From NCBI GenBank assembly GCA_003707065.3, contig PPXM03000004.1, forward strand, positions 372,001 through 436,000: a stretch of DNA of 64,000 nt, read 5' to 3'. Below the pieces are notes generated by a model. That model did not search any database, was not told the DNA's origin, and saw only the letters and a list, made by a program, of their open reading frames with translations. The translations under genes were made by a program, and so were the position numbers. The DNA is from Trigonopsis variabilis (taxonomy: Eukaryota; Ascomycota; Trigonopsidomycetes; Trigonopsidales; Trigonopsidaceae). Each line of letters begins with the position of its first letter. The stretch's first letter is position 1. Of the stretch, positions 23,214 through 36,386 are shown piece by piece.

Positions 23214-23918
23214 CAGACTATTCTCATAGAATTACGCGTTGCCAGCGTTTTGATCCCTATACTTTTCCTTGTCTCACTCGCTACCCTGTGTTACTTGATA
23301 TTTGAGTATTCAATCGTAGTCACAGCGTCCAGTACGCGACCCATCCCAATCAACTGTGCTTTTCTCGCACTTAACCAATCTCAGACACAAACATAGTTCA
23401 TTTCTATGCTATCATATGGAAGCAGATGGGATTTTCCCACTTGACAAATCTATTTACAAGCAATGTTATTACGAAATTTCCCGACGATACGGACCCAAAC
23501 AGTACTGGCGAATAATGTACCGTTGTTGACGACTGTTTGGAAGGACTGAAGAGCCGAGGAGAACCCATGTAGCATGATAAAGTTGAGTATTGCAAGAAAC
23601 ATTGATATTGGCATACTACTCTTTTAAGACATGGGATTAGAAGATGACGATACTTGGTGAATTCGTTCGAAAATAATAATTCGAGCAGTACAGGCTCAAC
23701 TTAGCTTGCTTCCAATGATATACAATCGTCTGCTAATGTAATCAGTCATATTGGTCAGCCGTCTGACGTCTTTATAGCAAATAGTCAGATTATTCGTAAA
23801 TCGTAACAGCGCCATAAATGTCCATGATAGGTACCCCATGATATGGGGACTCGTGATAGGCACCCAGTGACTTAAAGGTCTCGAGTCTCTTTCAGCTCTT
23901 ATTGAATTTTACTCTACA
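23214..23918. other. Divergent promoter of APC2 and the alpha/beta hydrolase
   Basis: About 700 bases without a supported gene. Near the right end a direct repeat TGATAGG[T/C]ACCC (23825-23836 and 23854-23865) flanks the perfect inverted repeat CCCCATgatATGGGG (23834-23848), a candidate regulator site for the hydrolase gene. An MCB box lies at the APC2 end. Confidence 0.45.
23234..23239. promoter_or_regulatory. MCB (ACGCGT) box upstream of APC2
   Basis: ACGCGT 21 bases before the APC2 ATG; see the MCM4 box. Confidence 0.4.
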
Positions 23919-24812
23919 ATGGCTCATTTAACTCATCCACTACCAGCTCATCTAGCGGCTCCTACTTACAAAGAGGTGTCTGTTGCTGACGGCACCAAGG
24001 TTTGGTATCGCGAAGCTGGTGATCCTTCAAGTCCGGGTCTACTGCTCCTTCACGGGTATCCTACTTCGTCTCATATGTTTAGGGATTTAATTCCTCTTGT
24101 TGCTCCTTATTATCATGTCATTGCTCCCGATATCCCTGGATTTGGGTTTACTAAGCCACCAAAGGATTACACATATGACTTCAAAACTCTCACGGACACC
24201 ATCGATATGTTCGTGAATGAAATCCAACTAAGCAACTTTATTATTTATATTTTTGATTATGGCTCTCCAGTCGGACTTCGTCTAGCTTTGAAAGAGCCAG
24301 GTCGAGTGGCCGGGCTCATTGTTCAGAATGGTAACGCTTACGAAGAGGGATTAGATGATCGATTTTGGGGTCCAGTTAGGCAATACTGGAAGGTCAACCA
24401 AAATGACAAAAACATGGTCGAAAGTCTAACAGCATATATTAAGGACCCAAAGAACATCACCGATCAATATTTTGTTGGAGCCAACAAGCATACGCTCATT
24501 GATCCTTCAAGCTTCCTCCTGGATGAAACGTTATTGAAACGGCCAGGTCAAGTCGAAATTCAGTTGAAACTATTCCATGATTACCAAAATAATGTATTAC
24601 TCTATCCTCAGTTCCAATCTTTTATAAAAAGTAGCCAAGTACCAGTGTTGGTCGTCTGGGGAAAGAATGATGAGATTTTCACAGTTGAAGGTGCAAAAGC
24701 ATATGCAAGAGATGCAAAACTCTATCATGAAGAGTTCTTTGATAGTGGACATTTTGCCTTGGAACAATATCCGACCGAGATTGCTAATGCCGTTATCAAA
24801 TTCTTTCATTAA
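23919..24812 (+). CDS. Alpha/beta hydrolase, epoxide hydrolase / haloalkane dehalogenase-like
   Basis: A 297-residue single-domain hydrolase without intron. The oxyanion motif HGYPTSSHMF (near 45-54), APDIPGFGFT, the nucleophile elbow IFDYGSPVG with Asp113, an acid in WGKNDEIF and the catalytic His278 in DSGHFALE are all visible. An Asp nucleophile in a DYGSPVG setting is typical of dehalogenase and epoxide-hydrolase branches rather than of Ser lipases. Such genes are widespread in fungi and bacteria and are often passed horizontally, but codon use here does not stand out. The substrate is unknown. The intergenic repeat structure just upstream may indicate specific regulation. Confidence 0.85.
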   Translation: MAHLTHPLPAHLAAPTYKEVSVADGTKVWYREAGDPSSPGLLLLHGYPTSSHMFRDLIPLVAPYYHVIAPDIPGFGFTKPPKDYTYDFKTLTDTIDMFVNEIQLSNFIIYIFDYGSPVGLRLALKEPGRVAGLIVQNGNAYEEGLDDRFWGPVRQYWKVNQNDKNMVESLTAYIKDPKNITDQYFVGANKHTLIDPSSFLLDETLLKRPGQVEIQLKLFHDYQNNVLLYPQFQSFIKSSQVPVLVVWGKNDEIFTVEGAKAYARDAKLYHEEFFDSGHFALEQYPTEIANAVIKFFH

Positions 24813-25166
24813 TTTATGGTCCAATCAATCTTTTCCCGTTGATAAATAGGAAAAATATTATCAATCATGTTTGTTGAATAGTGCAAGTGCAAATATTTAT
24901 CATGTTCTAATCTAGCGCTCAGTCATGGAGAACGTAGACAATCTGAAAGCCCTCTAGTACAAGCCTTGTTGAAATAAGAATCGCCATGGATACTAGCAGA
25001 GAGAATATTGGAAATCACGGAGATTAAAATTCATTTCTTGGTAATGTCGTAAAGCATGATCTGTCATTTATTGTCAGATCATTCTCTCATTTAAGGTAGT
25101 GCACTGTCTCGAGATCTTCTGTAACGGAAGATACAAATATTTTCCCATCGTGGTTAGCAATTGCTG
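24813..25166. other. Intergenic region before KEL3
   Basis: About 350 bases with no supported gene. Confidence 0.5.
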
Positions 25167-27044
25167 ATGGCCAAGAAAAAGGACAAAGCTGCAAAAAAGG
25201 CTCGATCTCTTGAAAAGCAAGCCAAAGCTCAGTCAAAGGCAGCATCCAAAGAGAAGAAAAAATCCTCCAGAGTCGAAGAAGATGACCAGGATATCGACTC
25301 CATCTTGGAAAGTTACAGACAGCAGCAAGAAGCACTCCATGCTATAACTATAACAGCTTCAAATCATCCCTCAAGGCGCATGAATGCAACTCTATTCACC
25401 AACCCGATTCCCAATAGCCATGAGTTGCTTCTCTTTGGGGGAGAGAATGTTGATGGTGCTATTTCGACCTTTTATAATGATCTATATTCTTATAGTACTA
25501 AGACCGGCCAATGGAAGAATATATCATCTCCAAATAGCCCTTTACCGCGATCAAGTCATGCGGTGTGTGTCCATCCAAGCGGGATTATTCTTCTATTCGG
25601 AGGGGAGTTTTCCAGTCCCAAACAGAACACATTCTACCATTATGGAGATAGCTGGATCCTGGATGCACAGACGAAGGAATGGTCTAAATTAGAAACTAAA
25701 AAAGCTCCCTCCCCAAGATCAGGCCATCGGATGACTGTATGGAAGAATTACATTCTTCTTCACGGAGGTTTTAGAGATCTTTCTTCATCTACGTCTTATT
25801 TGAATGACTTGTGGGCATTTGATATAACAACTTATCGATGGACGCAAGTTGAGTTTCCTCCCACTGCCCAAGTACCTGACGCTAGAAGTGGCCATAGCTT
25901 TATATCGGCATTCGAGGGAGCTTGTCTCTGGGGTGGTTATTCGAAAATAAAAGCTGGACGCGGCCAATTAAAAGGTAAAATTCATAACGATTCTTGGCTT
26001 CTGAAAATGTCATCAGATCTTGGCTCTATTCGATGGGAGCGACGTCGTAAGTCCGGATTTCAGCCATCTCCTCGCGTAGGATGTTCCATGGTCCTACATA
26101 AAGGCCGTGGTGTCCTCTTTGGTGGTGTCTATGACGTCGAAGAGACAGATGAGGCTCTACAGAGTCTGTTCTATAATGATCTGTTTGTTTATCAATTGGC
26201 GACCTCAAAATGGTTCGCTCTCTCTATCCGTTCTAATCGCACCAGACCTATCAAGAAACCTAAAGAGAAATCCGGTCGCCATTCAGATCTGGAGGCAAAT
26301 CTCTCAGCGTTACTGAAAAATGCGAAGATTTCAGATAGCGAAGACGAGAATGAAAGTAGCTCAGAAGTATCTGACTCGGATGACGATTCGGATTCTGTCC
26401 CATCGTATCCTGTGATGAACCATCTGCCTCATCCTAGATTTAATAGCACTTTAACTGTTGCAGATGATCAGCTTTACATATTTGGAGGTATTTTTGAACG
26501 ATCTGATCATGAGTTCAATCTTGATTCAATGTATAGAATTGATTTGAATAGGCTGGATGGTGTCACTGTTTTATGGGAAGACCTCTCGGAATTAGAAGCT
26601 CTGGATAAGGCAGAAAGTTCGGATGAGGATGGATCTGACTATGATGAGGATGAGGAAGAAGATGAAGATGAAGAAGAGCTAGAACCAGCAAGACAAGAAG
26701 AAACATCTATAGATGAGGACGACGAAGAAGCAGAATTTACAGACCATAGCGGACAAACTGATTCAAATGATCCTCGGCCATGGCTGCCACGGCCGAAACC
26801 ATTTGAAACTACTCGAGATTTCTATTCAAGGACAGGTCTAGAGTTCCTCAAATGGGTCCTTAACGACATTAGCAATCAGCGCGATGATATTCGAGGCAAA
26901 GAACTCAAGCGGCAAGCATTTTTACTTGCTGATGAAAGATGGTGGGAATGTCACGAAGACATCAGAGCTCAAGAAGAAGACCTTGAGGATATGGGGATAA
27001 GCGAGATCAAGGAAGTTGAACGAGAACGGACAAAACGTCGATGA
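25167..27044 (+). CDS. KEL3: Kelch-repeat protein of the Kel3 / KLHDC4 family
   Basis: A 625-residue protein without intron. A Lys/Ala-rich start (MAKKKDKAAKKARSLEK) is followed by SHELLLFGGE, GIILLFGGEF, YILLHGGF, GRGVLFGG and LYIFGGIF, the double-Gly strands of a Kelch beta-propeller. Two acidic stretches (about 390-415 and 480-530) separate it from the C-terminal DUF4110-type region (RPWLPRPKPFETTRDFYSRT to ELKRQAFLLADERWWE). This Kelch plus DUF4110 arrangement is the known layout of yeast Kel3 and animal KLHDC4, whose exact role is unclear. The frame is open slightly upstream through a TTG, but the first ATG is at 25167. Confidence 0.88.
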   Translation: MAKKKDKAAKKARSLEKQAKAQSKAASKEKKKSSRVEEDDQDIDSILESYRQQQEALHAITITASNHPSRRMNATLFTNPIPNSHELLLFGGENVDGAISTFYNDLYSYSTKTGQWKNISSPNSPLPRSSHAVCVHPSGIILLFGGEFSSPKQNTFYHYGDSWILDAQTKEWSKLETKKAPSPRSGHRMTVWKNYILLHGGFRDLSSSTSYLNDLWAFDITTYRWTQVEFPPTAQVPDARSGHSFISAFEGACLWGGYSKIKAGRGQLKGKIHNDSWLLKMSSDLGSIRWERRRKSGFQPSPRVGCSMVLHKGRGVLFGGVYDVEETDEALQSLFYNDLFVYQLATSKWFALSIRSNRTRPIKKPKEKSGRHSDLEANLSALLKNAKISDSEDENESSSEVSDSDDDSDSVPSYPVMNHLPHPRFNSTLTVADDQLYIFGGIFERSDHEFNLDSMYRIDLNRLDGVTVLWEDLSELEALDKAESSDEDGSDYDEDEEEDEDEEELEPARQEETSIDEDDEEAEFTDHSGQTDSNDPRPWLPRPKPFETTRDFYSRTGLEFLKWVLNDISNQRDDIRGKELKRQAFLLADERWWECHEDIRAQEEDLEDMGISEIKEVERERTKRR

Positions 27045-27127
27045 TGTACGACTATTGAAGCGAATTAAAAAGTAGATAATTAGAGGTCAGTTATGAAAAA
27101 CAGATCTAATATACATCATATTTACAC

Positions 27128-27624
27128 TTATTTAGAACCACCCTCTTGATCTTGACTGCCGTCACTCGTAAAACCGCTATCTTCCAGTTCTTGTGGAGAA
27201 GGATGTCCCTGAGTGGCCAACATCAATTCATATAACTAAAATTGTGAGTTGAGCGCCGAAATCAATCTAACCTGAACTATCTGCTCATCATTCAACTTGC
27301 CGAGCTTGTCGGTATTCAGCTTGGTATATTTCCAGTCATCGGGTCCTTCTAGAGTTTCTGCATATTTCTTAATGTTTAGCAAGTTCAAGGAAAAGACCTT
27401 TATACCTGCCACGTAGACAAAAATCCCACGATATATAGGGGATTATCGGTATCTCGGTGAAGACGGAACTCAGACTTGACGTAAGCATCACCTAAGGAGC
27501 GTTGTTCCGGATTCAAATACTTCCGGTGATCCCTCAGAATGCGACGATAAAGAGGAATAGGCAAAGATACTGGAACGAACGGTGTCCGAGTCCTTCGTGC
27601 TAGTCTAACGAGACTCGAGCGCAT
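27128..27624 (-). CDS. SDH7: Succinate dehydrogenase assembly factor 3 (Acn9, LYR family)
   Basis: A small mitochondrial protein that helps mature the iron-sulphur subunit of succinate dehydrogenase. I place three exons: 27406-27624, 27272-27367 and 27128-27235 (140 residues). The LYR-type motif is [15 protein letters not shown], followed by [27 protein letters not shown] and, across the first junction, [14 protein letters not shown], which is the standard family order. The N terminus is Arg-rich ([15 protein letters not shown]), as expected for import. Introns are 38 and 36 nt. The open frame continues upstream through a TTG at 27657, but the first ATG is 27624. Confidence 0.92.
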
Positions 27625-27834
27625 GTGGTAACGGTAGGAAATTGAGCTTGCTCGCAATTCTGATTTGAATTATAATCCATGAATTTACGGAAAAGTTTTG
27701 ACGTATTAGACTACTTCTTTACACGTGTTCAATCCTTATTTCCACTAAAATACGCGAGAAATTACATAAGAATATCTCATTGAATGACCAACCCACACGA
27801 ACAAAAAAATACACAAATGTCAAATTGAGAGCCT

Positions 27835-29397
27835 TTACTGGGAAGGTCTAGAATTAAAAACAAGAGACGTCCGAGGAACTCGAGGATGAAGAGACTTGAC
27901 AGGAGACGGGATCCGAGTGGGTCGAACGGAGGAACGGGGCACATTAGGGGATAAAGAAGAAAGTATTTCGGAACGAGTACTGAGGTGGCCCATGCTAAAT
28001 CGCTTCGAACCATCTTCTTGTATACTATTGCGTGATCGCATTTGTGGTGTCCTTGGAATCATACTTTGTCTTTTAACTTTAGGAGTTTGAGGTATAGCTG
28101 ATTGAGGGGGGTTTCTCTTGACCACCGGTTTGACTGCTGGTGGAGTCATACGGATGTCAACGTTGGAATCAAGTGGCAGCTCTTTGATTATGATAGGATG
28201 CGCTGGTTGGAGCCACTGATTCACTCCAACCTCATCAGCCTCGACAATCTGACCTGCCTCAAAACCTTGACAGCCAGGGTTGGGAGTCACTGGGAGACTT
28301 GACACCGATACTGTAGTGGCACTCGATTCAAGACTATATCTTGAATTTCCATCAGCTGAAGGCCTCACTCTAGGAACAAAATTCAAATCGATATCGAATC
28401 CTCCTCGGCGCCGGCTTGATGGTCTTGACCTAGATTTTGACGATCTAGAAGGCTGTTTTTCAGGTCTTGAGCTCCTGCTATTCCTTTGGCCCAACGATCC
28501 TAGAGTGCCTTGGATTCCTTCCCAGCGATTCTGTATTTCCTCGAGGACCAGAGCAACTTCATCTCCACCTTCGATGTCTTGACGCGCAGCAGTTTCGACC
28601 AAATCCGCTATTCTTTCCATTAATGAAACCAGTTCCAGATGCATTCCTGGCTGTACTTCCTTGCAAGCGTCAAGTGTATCCAACAGCACATGTGCCCGAG
28701 CCGCTGCAGCTGCAAAGTCATCCTGCCATTCCCTCAGACGAGAGGTCTTCTTATCCATGTTAATACTTTCCTGTAACCTGTGGCACTCTTCTTGAAGAGT
28801 TTGCAAGCGATTTTGTAACTTGCGTCCACTGTCAGGAAAAAAGTCCAGAGCCCGCAGTTGATATCCAGCTATTCTTGGGGGAACAAATAATGTGCTTGCT
28901 TTTAATGGCTCCAAATAATCCTCAACTTCGGTGGGATTCACCCCCGAGGCCAAAGAGACGCGTACGTCTCGCGTCTCTTTCTCCAACGCACATACCACAT
29001 CTTCCAACTCTCGCCATTCCTTTGATATAGCCAGTTTTTCATTAACAACTTCATTTGTATTTTCTATCTCTCGTAGAATCTGTCTAATCTCGTCAACTAT
29101 GCTGGTTTCTTCATTTTCTTCCGCTGAAACGTCGGACTCTATTGGCAAAGGCAGACAATCTTTGGCAGCATCAACGATTCTTGATAAAATCGATATCGCT
29201 GGAGCCATCACAGACATTAGAGCGACATCTCGCACATCCACTATTGGAGTAACTGCTTTGGATGCTTGATCCAATATGGCCTTGGCTTCTCTATACCACG
29301 ATATCTGTGACTCTGAAAATGAACTAGCGGTATTTCTTATATTTTTTAGTTCCACAAAACGTGAATGCAATCCAACTAGATGGGTATCGAGCGACAT
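27835..29397 (-). CDS. Kar9-like microtubule plus-end / spindle-orientation protein
   Basis: A 520-residue protein without intron. The first 300 residues are helical and coiled-coil-like with several Trp-containing helices; the last 220 are basic, Ser/Pro-rich and disordered. The tail has two SxIP-type EB1-binding motifs, SAIPQTPKVKR and SMIPRTPQMR, and a related RIPSPVK. A helical domain followed by an SxIP tail is the layout of Kar9, which links Bim1/EB1 to myosin V for spindle positioning. The motifs are directly visible; the family name is inferred from them and the overall layout, and another EB1-binding protein is possible. Start is the first ATG, at 29397. Confidence 0.5.
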   Translation of the reverse strand: MSLDTHLVGLHSRFVELKNIRNTASSFSESQISWYREAKAILDQASKAVTPIVDVRDVALMSVMAPAISILSRIVDAAKDCLPLPIESDVSAEENEETSIVDEIRQILREIENTNEVVNEKLAISKEWRELEDVVCALEKETRDVRVSLASGVNPTEVEDYLEPLKASTLFVPPRIAGYQLRALDFFPDSGRKLQNRLQTLQEECHRLQESINMDKKTSRLREWQDDFAAAAARAHVLLDTLDACKEVQPGMHLELVSLMERIADLVETAARQDIEGGDEVALVLEEIQNRWEGIQGTLGSLGQRNSRSSRPEKQPSRSSKSRSRPSSRRRGGFDIDLNFVPRVRPSADGNSRYSLESSATTVSVSSLPVTPNPGCQGFEAGQIVEADEVGVNQWLQPAHPIIIKELPLDSNVDIRMTPPAVKPVVKRNPPQSAIPQTPKVKRQSMIPRTPQMRSRNSIQEDGSKRFSMGHLSTRSEILSSLSPNVPRSSVRPTRIPSPVKSLHPRVPRTSLVFNSRPSQ

Positions 29398-29615
29398 GGC
29401 CTTGTCCGGCCCTGGCCACGGATAAGCAAGTTGACAGGAGTGCGTATCCAGTCAAGCACTGATCGTTACACAGGCACAGCTGCCCAAGGTGACTAAGTTA
29501 CCACTACAATTATTCCGGAAAATCAAGGAACTACGTTTGAAATATAAGATAGGTCTACATCAAGAATATCATTTAAAAGTTCCCATAAACCAAACCACTA
29601 TAGGATAGCACACAA

Positions 29616-31747
<2,132 letters not shown>

Positions 31748-33304
31748 ATGACTCGTCATTTGAGTCATGAGGGTCAAAAGGTCATTATGGACTCTCGGAG
31801 TTTTCCTTGGGAACAATATAAAAACTTTGACTCAGCCACTTTTCAACACTCACCACCAACCATAACCACGACTACTGATAAAAAAATTGAAGAGCTTCCT
31901 TACGAGATTCTATGTAAGTTTTGATCTTATTTTCTTCAGGCTAATACATAAGATGGCATTTTCTCCGAGATTTTGCATGACGACTCGTTGGGAAGCGTCC
32001 ATGACCGGATCCATTATATTCGATCGCATATTTTACCGGTCTGCCAAGCGTTTGCTAATATTGGAGCGGATGTGATGTTCCAGCACGTTCCGTTTAATCA
32101 TTCTTATCAATTTGACGAATTCCGAAAGATTATGGGAGCCGAGCCATCCCTGAGACCTCTGGTGAAATCCCTTGATTTCTCTGATTTCACTTCGATTGGT
32201 CTAGGTAGAAGCGGTAAAATGAATCAAGAAATCCAGCTTGTTACTGCTTCAACGATCACGGAGGCGTTATCGATGTGTCGACAACTGACCGACTTTTTGG
32301 CTTCCGAATCTATTCAATCTGATATTGATGCAAACCTTCTTAACCAACTATTCTCACTTCCATTATTGAAGGCTGTTGATTTTTGCGGATGTACTGGGAA
32401 ATCATTCACCAATGCCTTCCTTTCCGCCAGTCTTCCAGCATTTTCCAACATCACCCGCCTCTCATTTCACGAATGCTCGACTCTTCCCAGTACCGTGTTC
32501 GTTGAATGGCTTCCGAAGTTCCCTAAACTGACTCATCTTGACTTGAGCCATACTCTTGTCACCTCCAGCGCCCTGGAATCCATCCAGCATTCTGCTTCTT
32601 TGACCCACCTTTCCATATCGCGCTGCTATAAACTGTCTGGGCTCTCAATCGTGCGCTTCCTTCTCTCACATCCTGCTTGTCAAACGTTACGATGGCTGAA
32701 CCTTGAGATGGATAGAAATAGACCATCGCCATTATCGGAGGAAGACTTAGAGAGTATCCTTCATTTTGCTCCATCTTGCTTGGAGGGCCTTTACTTGGGA
32801 GGCTTGCCTGTGTCAAGAAATCATTTGACTATGCTTCCGAGAGGTCTCGTGGCTTTGTCGCTGGCTTCGGTCGATATTGACCCTAATGATCTCATAAAGC
32901 TGTTGGCGCCACATTGTACAAAATTGTGTTATTTGAACCTGACGGGTAACTCTTATATTACTTCATGGTACGTTGAGGAGTTAGATTTGTTGAATGCGTT
33001 TGCAAGTGCTAGGTTATTTGAATTCTCGCCGAATTTATTGAGAGCTATCACGCATGTCCCAGGATATTTAGTGGCTGAAGGCCAGGGGCGAAGAGGTTGG
33101 CTGGCTAAGAAGAGTCCTAATTACGATGAAGACGCTTCTAATGGAGCATTGGTGTATAATACGATATCATCATCTATGATGACAAGGGAAATGAGCAAGT
33201 TTGATGATTGGATTTGGGCGAGCCGCAAAATTGACTGTTCAACTCTGCGGCATGATTCCTCCCACGAGAGAGGGATTTATTTATATTACAGTTACAAGTT
33301 ATGA
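31748..33304 (+). CDS. F-box protein with leucine-rich repeats
   Basis: Exon 1 is 31748-31913, exon 2 is 31953-33304, with a 39-nt intron whose branch site GGCTAATAC lies close to its AAG end; 505 residues. The junction creates the F-box: KIEELPYEILYGIFSEIL, later HILPVCQAFANIGADVMF. It is followed by about ten Leu-rich segments such as LTHLDLSHTLVTSSAL, LTHLSISRCYKLSGLS and LCYLNLTGNSYIT. This is the layout of a substrate receptor of SCF ubiquitin ligases; the target is unknown. The C terminus ends with DDWIWASRKIDCS and a Tyr-rich tail. Two in-frame ATGs (31748, 31787) precede the F-box and the choice is open. Confidence 0.82.
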
Positions 33305-33592
33305 TTTGCATGTTAGTGTTTGTTACGGAGGATTCAGGTTTATGTTATTGGTTTGGAAATGTACAATTAATCGTGAAAAAGTTTAGTTTGGCTTTAAAAG
33401 CTGCTAATGACCTTTTATGCCGTAATAAATTAAGAGTTGCTAAAAGCCGGCCTTAAGGCGTAGTAAAGTTTCTGATACACAGAGTCAGATTCAGAATTCT
33501 TGGCAGCTACAACAATGAAAGGGAATAGTGGAAATAGGAACGGACGATGGATCTATCCTGAAATCGGTAGTGGCCTAATATTTTTCTAATCA

Positions 33593-35452
33593 ATGAGCAA
33601 CCATCGAATCGCCTCTAGAAAGCTACTGTTTGGGAGGTGTAGCATTTTGTCATCTTCAAGGACGAAGATGCAATCTCCGGTAGATGGCCGGCAACAGACC
33701 ATGTATGGCCAAAGAGGAGAAGAGAGAAGGCGAAGTTCAGACGAAGAAGATGAGTTCAGACTAAGACGTGAATTGAGCCAGTCGTCTGAAGGCACGAACC
33801 ATGATGATGATACAGGGATTCCGCCGACATCGGCAACTTATCTGAATATGCCTCGAAGGAACCAAATATTAATCTTAGTTCTATGTCGACTATCAGAGCC
33901 TGTTCAAAACCAGTCAATTTTTCCTTATCTCTACTATATGATACAAAGTAAGTCTTCTACGAGGTCGTGCTGGTACGTATGTTGGTGAGATGCCCTCTGC
34001 TAGCTTGAGTAATAGATAAGGCCATCACTATACTTACTAGTATTCCCTAACTGCCATGTGAGTTGAGACTAACTAGTAGGCTTCGGGTATTCTGATCCTA
34101 AGACTATCTCTAGATATGCGAGTTTCATTAGTGCTGCTTTCCCTTTTGGCCAAATATTTACAGGAATCATTTGGGGAAGGTTATCGGATAGAATTGGACG
34201 AAAACAGGTGGTGATGATGGGCTTTTTTGGAACAAGCTTGTGCGGACTGATTTTTGGTTTTTCAAAGTCACTTTGGATGGCTCTAATTGTCCGTATTGCT
34301 GGAGGATTATTATGTGGGAATGTGGCAGTTTTAAGGACAATGGTCGCTGAGATTGTTAAAGATAGTCCTGCTCACCAACAGTTAGCCTTTGCCGCTCTGC
34401 CTATGAGTTTTTCGATTGGCTCGATTGTTGGACCAATGCTCGGAGGATTGTTGGCTATGCCTGCTGAGAACTATCCTTCTCTTTTTGGAAAGACGCAGCT
34501 CTTTATCGAATATCCTTTTCTCCTTCCCAACTTGATCACTGCTTGCTTATCTTGTGTAGCGCTTGTTGCTCTTTGGCTCTGTATTGATGAAACGCATGAG
34601 TCTTTGAAGGACAAGTTCGACTTGGGAAGATCCATTGCCAGGCGCATTATGGGAAAAAGAGATCAGGACGTCTCAAGAGATCAATATCAGCCTCTGGAAA
34701 CATCTGAAATGGATATCGAGATGAGTATAACAAATGAAAACGATCATGACCAGGATGATCATAAAGATCCGGCATACCAAAGTAACTTTTCGGATGCCAT
34801 GACTGGACCCGTGATCCTCTGCGGAGTCTCATATTGCATGCTCTCACTTCATATTTCGGCTTATCATCAAATGAGCCCCATCTACTTCTCTACACCCATT
34901 ATGCCAGATTCTTTTAAAAGCTTCTTTCGGTTTTCCGGTGGGCTTGGTTTGTCTACATCTCAAGTAGGCTTCGTCATCTCGTCCTTGGGACTAATAAGTA
35001 TATTTATTCAATTATTCATCTATCCTAAGGTATCTATGAAATATGGGACTGTTACCTGTTTAAGATGTGCGATACCCTTCTTCACCTTAACCTATCTCAT
35101 AGTTCCCTTTACTTCTTATATCGCTGTCCACTCGAAGATACTAGCAATGATTGCCGCAGCTATAGAGACTTGGTTTTTTGTCCTGCCAAGATGTTTCGCT
35201 CTCCCAGCCATTGTCATTCTCGTCACCAATTCCGCGCCATCATTGCAACTTCTCGGGACTGTCAATGGATTTGCTCAGACGATGAATAGTATCGCTCGTT
35301 GTTTCGGACCTTTTATTTCAGGTTTCGTATATTCCACTGGACTGAAAATTGGAGTCATTGGACTCATGTTTTGGTATCTTGCTGGATTGTCTTTTCTAAA
35401 TTGGCTATTGTCATTCAAGTTAAGACAATTCAGTAGTTTGCCTCGAAAATAA
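33593..35452 (+). CDS. Major facilitator superfamily transporter (ZIFL/YCR023C-like)
   Basis: Exon 1 is 33593-33947 and exon 2 is 34080-35452; the 132-nt intron has an ACTAAC branch site at its end; 575 residues. Exon 1 has a hydrophilic acidic N terminus and the first helix (ILILVLCRLSEPVQNQSIFP). Exon 2 has GRLSDRIGRKQV, the MFS motif A between helices 2 and 3, GGLLCGNVAVLRTMVAEI, and an acidic cytoplasmic loop (NENDHDQDDHKDP) in mid protein, then six more helices. This matches the fungal and plant clade including zinc-induced facilitator-like carriers and yeast YCR023C. The substrate is unknown. The start may also be the ATG at 33668. Two AGs four bases apart could end the intron. Confidence 0.82.
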
Positions 35453-35757
35453 AAATCAAGAGGAGAAAATTGGCGAGGATAGAAATTGACCGATGTATGA
35501 ATGAAAGAGAGTGGGGCAGATGGAAGTAGGTCGATACTCAGGAGAAGTTAATGAATGAATTCACAGGGAAGTAGACAAGAGGCATGAGGAGATTTATCCT
35601 GCCGCACTAGCTCGTAGAACGATCATCATAGGAGCTGGATGTAAATATGCATTGAGGCTTCAGTTCTTGTCAGATTATCTCGTTATTTGCTTCTGTTGAT
35701 TATTTCTCGATGCTTGATGAGCAAGACGATAGACTATAATTAGAAGGATAAAGTGGA
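35453..35757. other. Short region between convergent MFS and PSF3 genes
   Basis: About 300 bases of 3' flanking sequence; nothing else seen. Confidence 0.4.
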
Positions 35758-36386
35758 TCACTTACGGTTCTCTTCAAACTCGTCGAGCCGCGTGAGAACG
35801 TCGCTAGAATCACTAAAGACCGCTCTAGAGTTCTGTGCTTGATCAGATATTGTAGGTATGCGCTGCTGTAGGGACTATGGCTTTAGCAAAACTATCCAAA
35901 CCTCCTATTACCTTCGCTAGTGTATCTACTAAGCTGGGATCACTGACCAGATTCAGCCATTTTTCCGACATTCTGTAGTACATAAGATTCAGTGACCTCA
36001 GGTCGACGCTGACAGGATCACTCTTCAACGCATTGATGACAGCTGGAGAAAACTCCTTTGGTGGAAGGAGATCTATAAAGCTTGGTTGGTCAGGGTCTCC
36101 AGTCTCACTAAAGGTTAGCAAAAGCAAATACTCGTCCTTACATTATAGCTAATTGGCTTGCTATCCACAGTGGCAAATCAACTTGAGCACCAGCTTCTAA
36201 CTGATTCATCAGATTACTATTTAATCATGCCACTCACCTCACTCTGCCCATTACTTTCTAGATAGCCAAGGCCTGGAACAGATAAATTAAACATGACAGG
36301 TATCTTCTATATTTCTTAGACAAAGCAGAAAGAATCTATACCTGTCCGTCTGCTATAATACTCTCTATATCGTAATAGTTGTCCAT
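35758..36386 (-). CDS. PSF3: GINS complex subunit Psf3
   Basis: A subunit of GINS, part of the CMG replicative helicase. I place five exons: 36342-36386, 36238-36306, 36142-36200, 35912-36107 and 35758-35865 (158 residues, frame kept). The protein starts MDNYYDIESIIADGQKIPV, has the B-domain region GLGYLES, then LPLWIASQLAI, LPPKEFSPAVINALKSDP, SVDLRSLNLMYYRMSEKW, and the C-terminal helix ISDQAQNSRAVF to LDEFEENRK. The last junction joins DTLAK to QRIPTIS and is needed to recover the C-terminal helix; reading on instead gives a short false tail. Introns are 35, 37, 34 and 46 nt. An ACGCGT box lies nine bases upstream of the ATG. Confidence 0.88.

Noticed and set aside
35843-35911. The unspliced end of the PSF3 fourth exon as the true C terminus
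   Set aside because: It ends in a short tail with no family match, whereas removal of a 46-nt intron restores the expected C-terminal helix.
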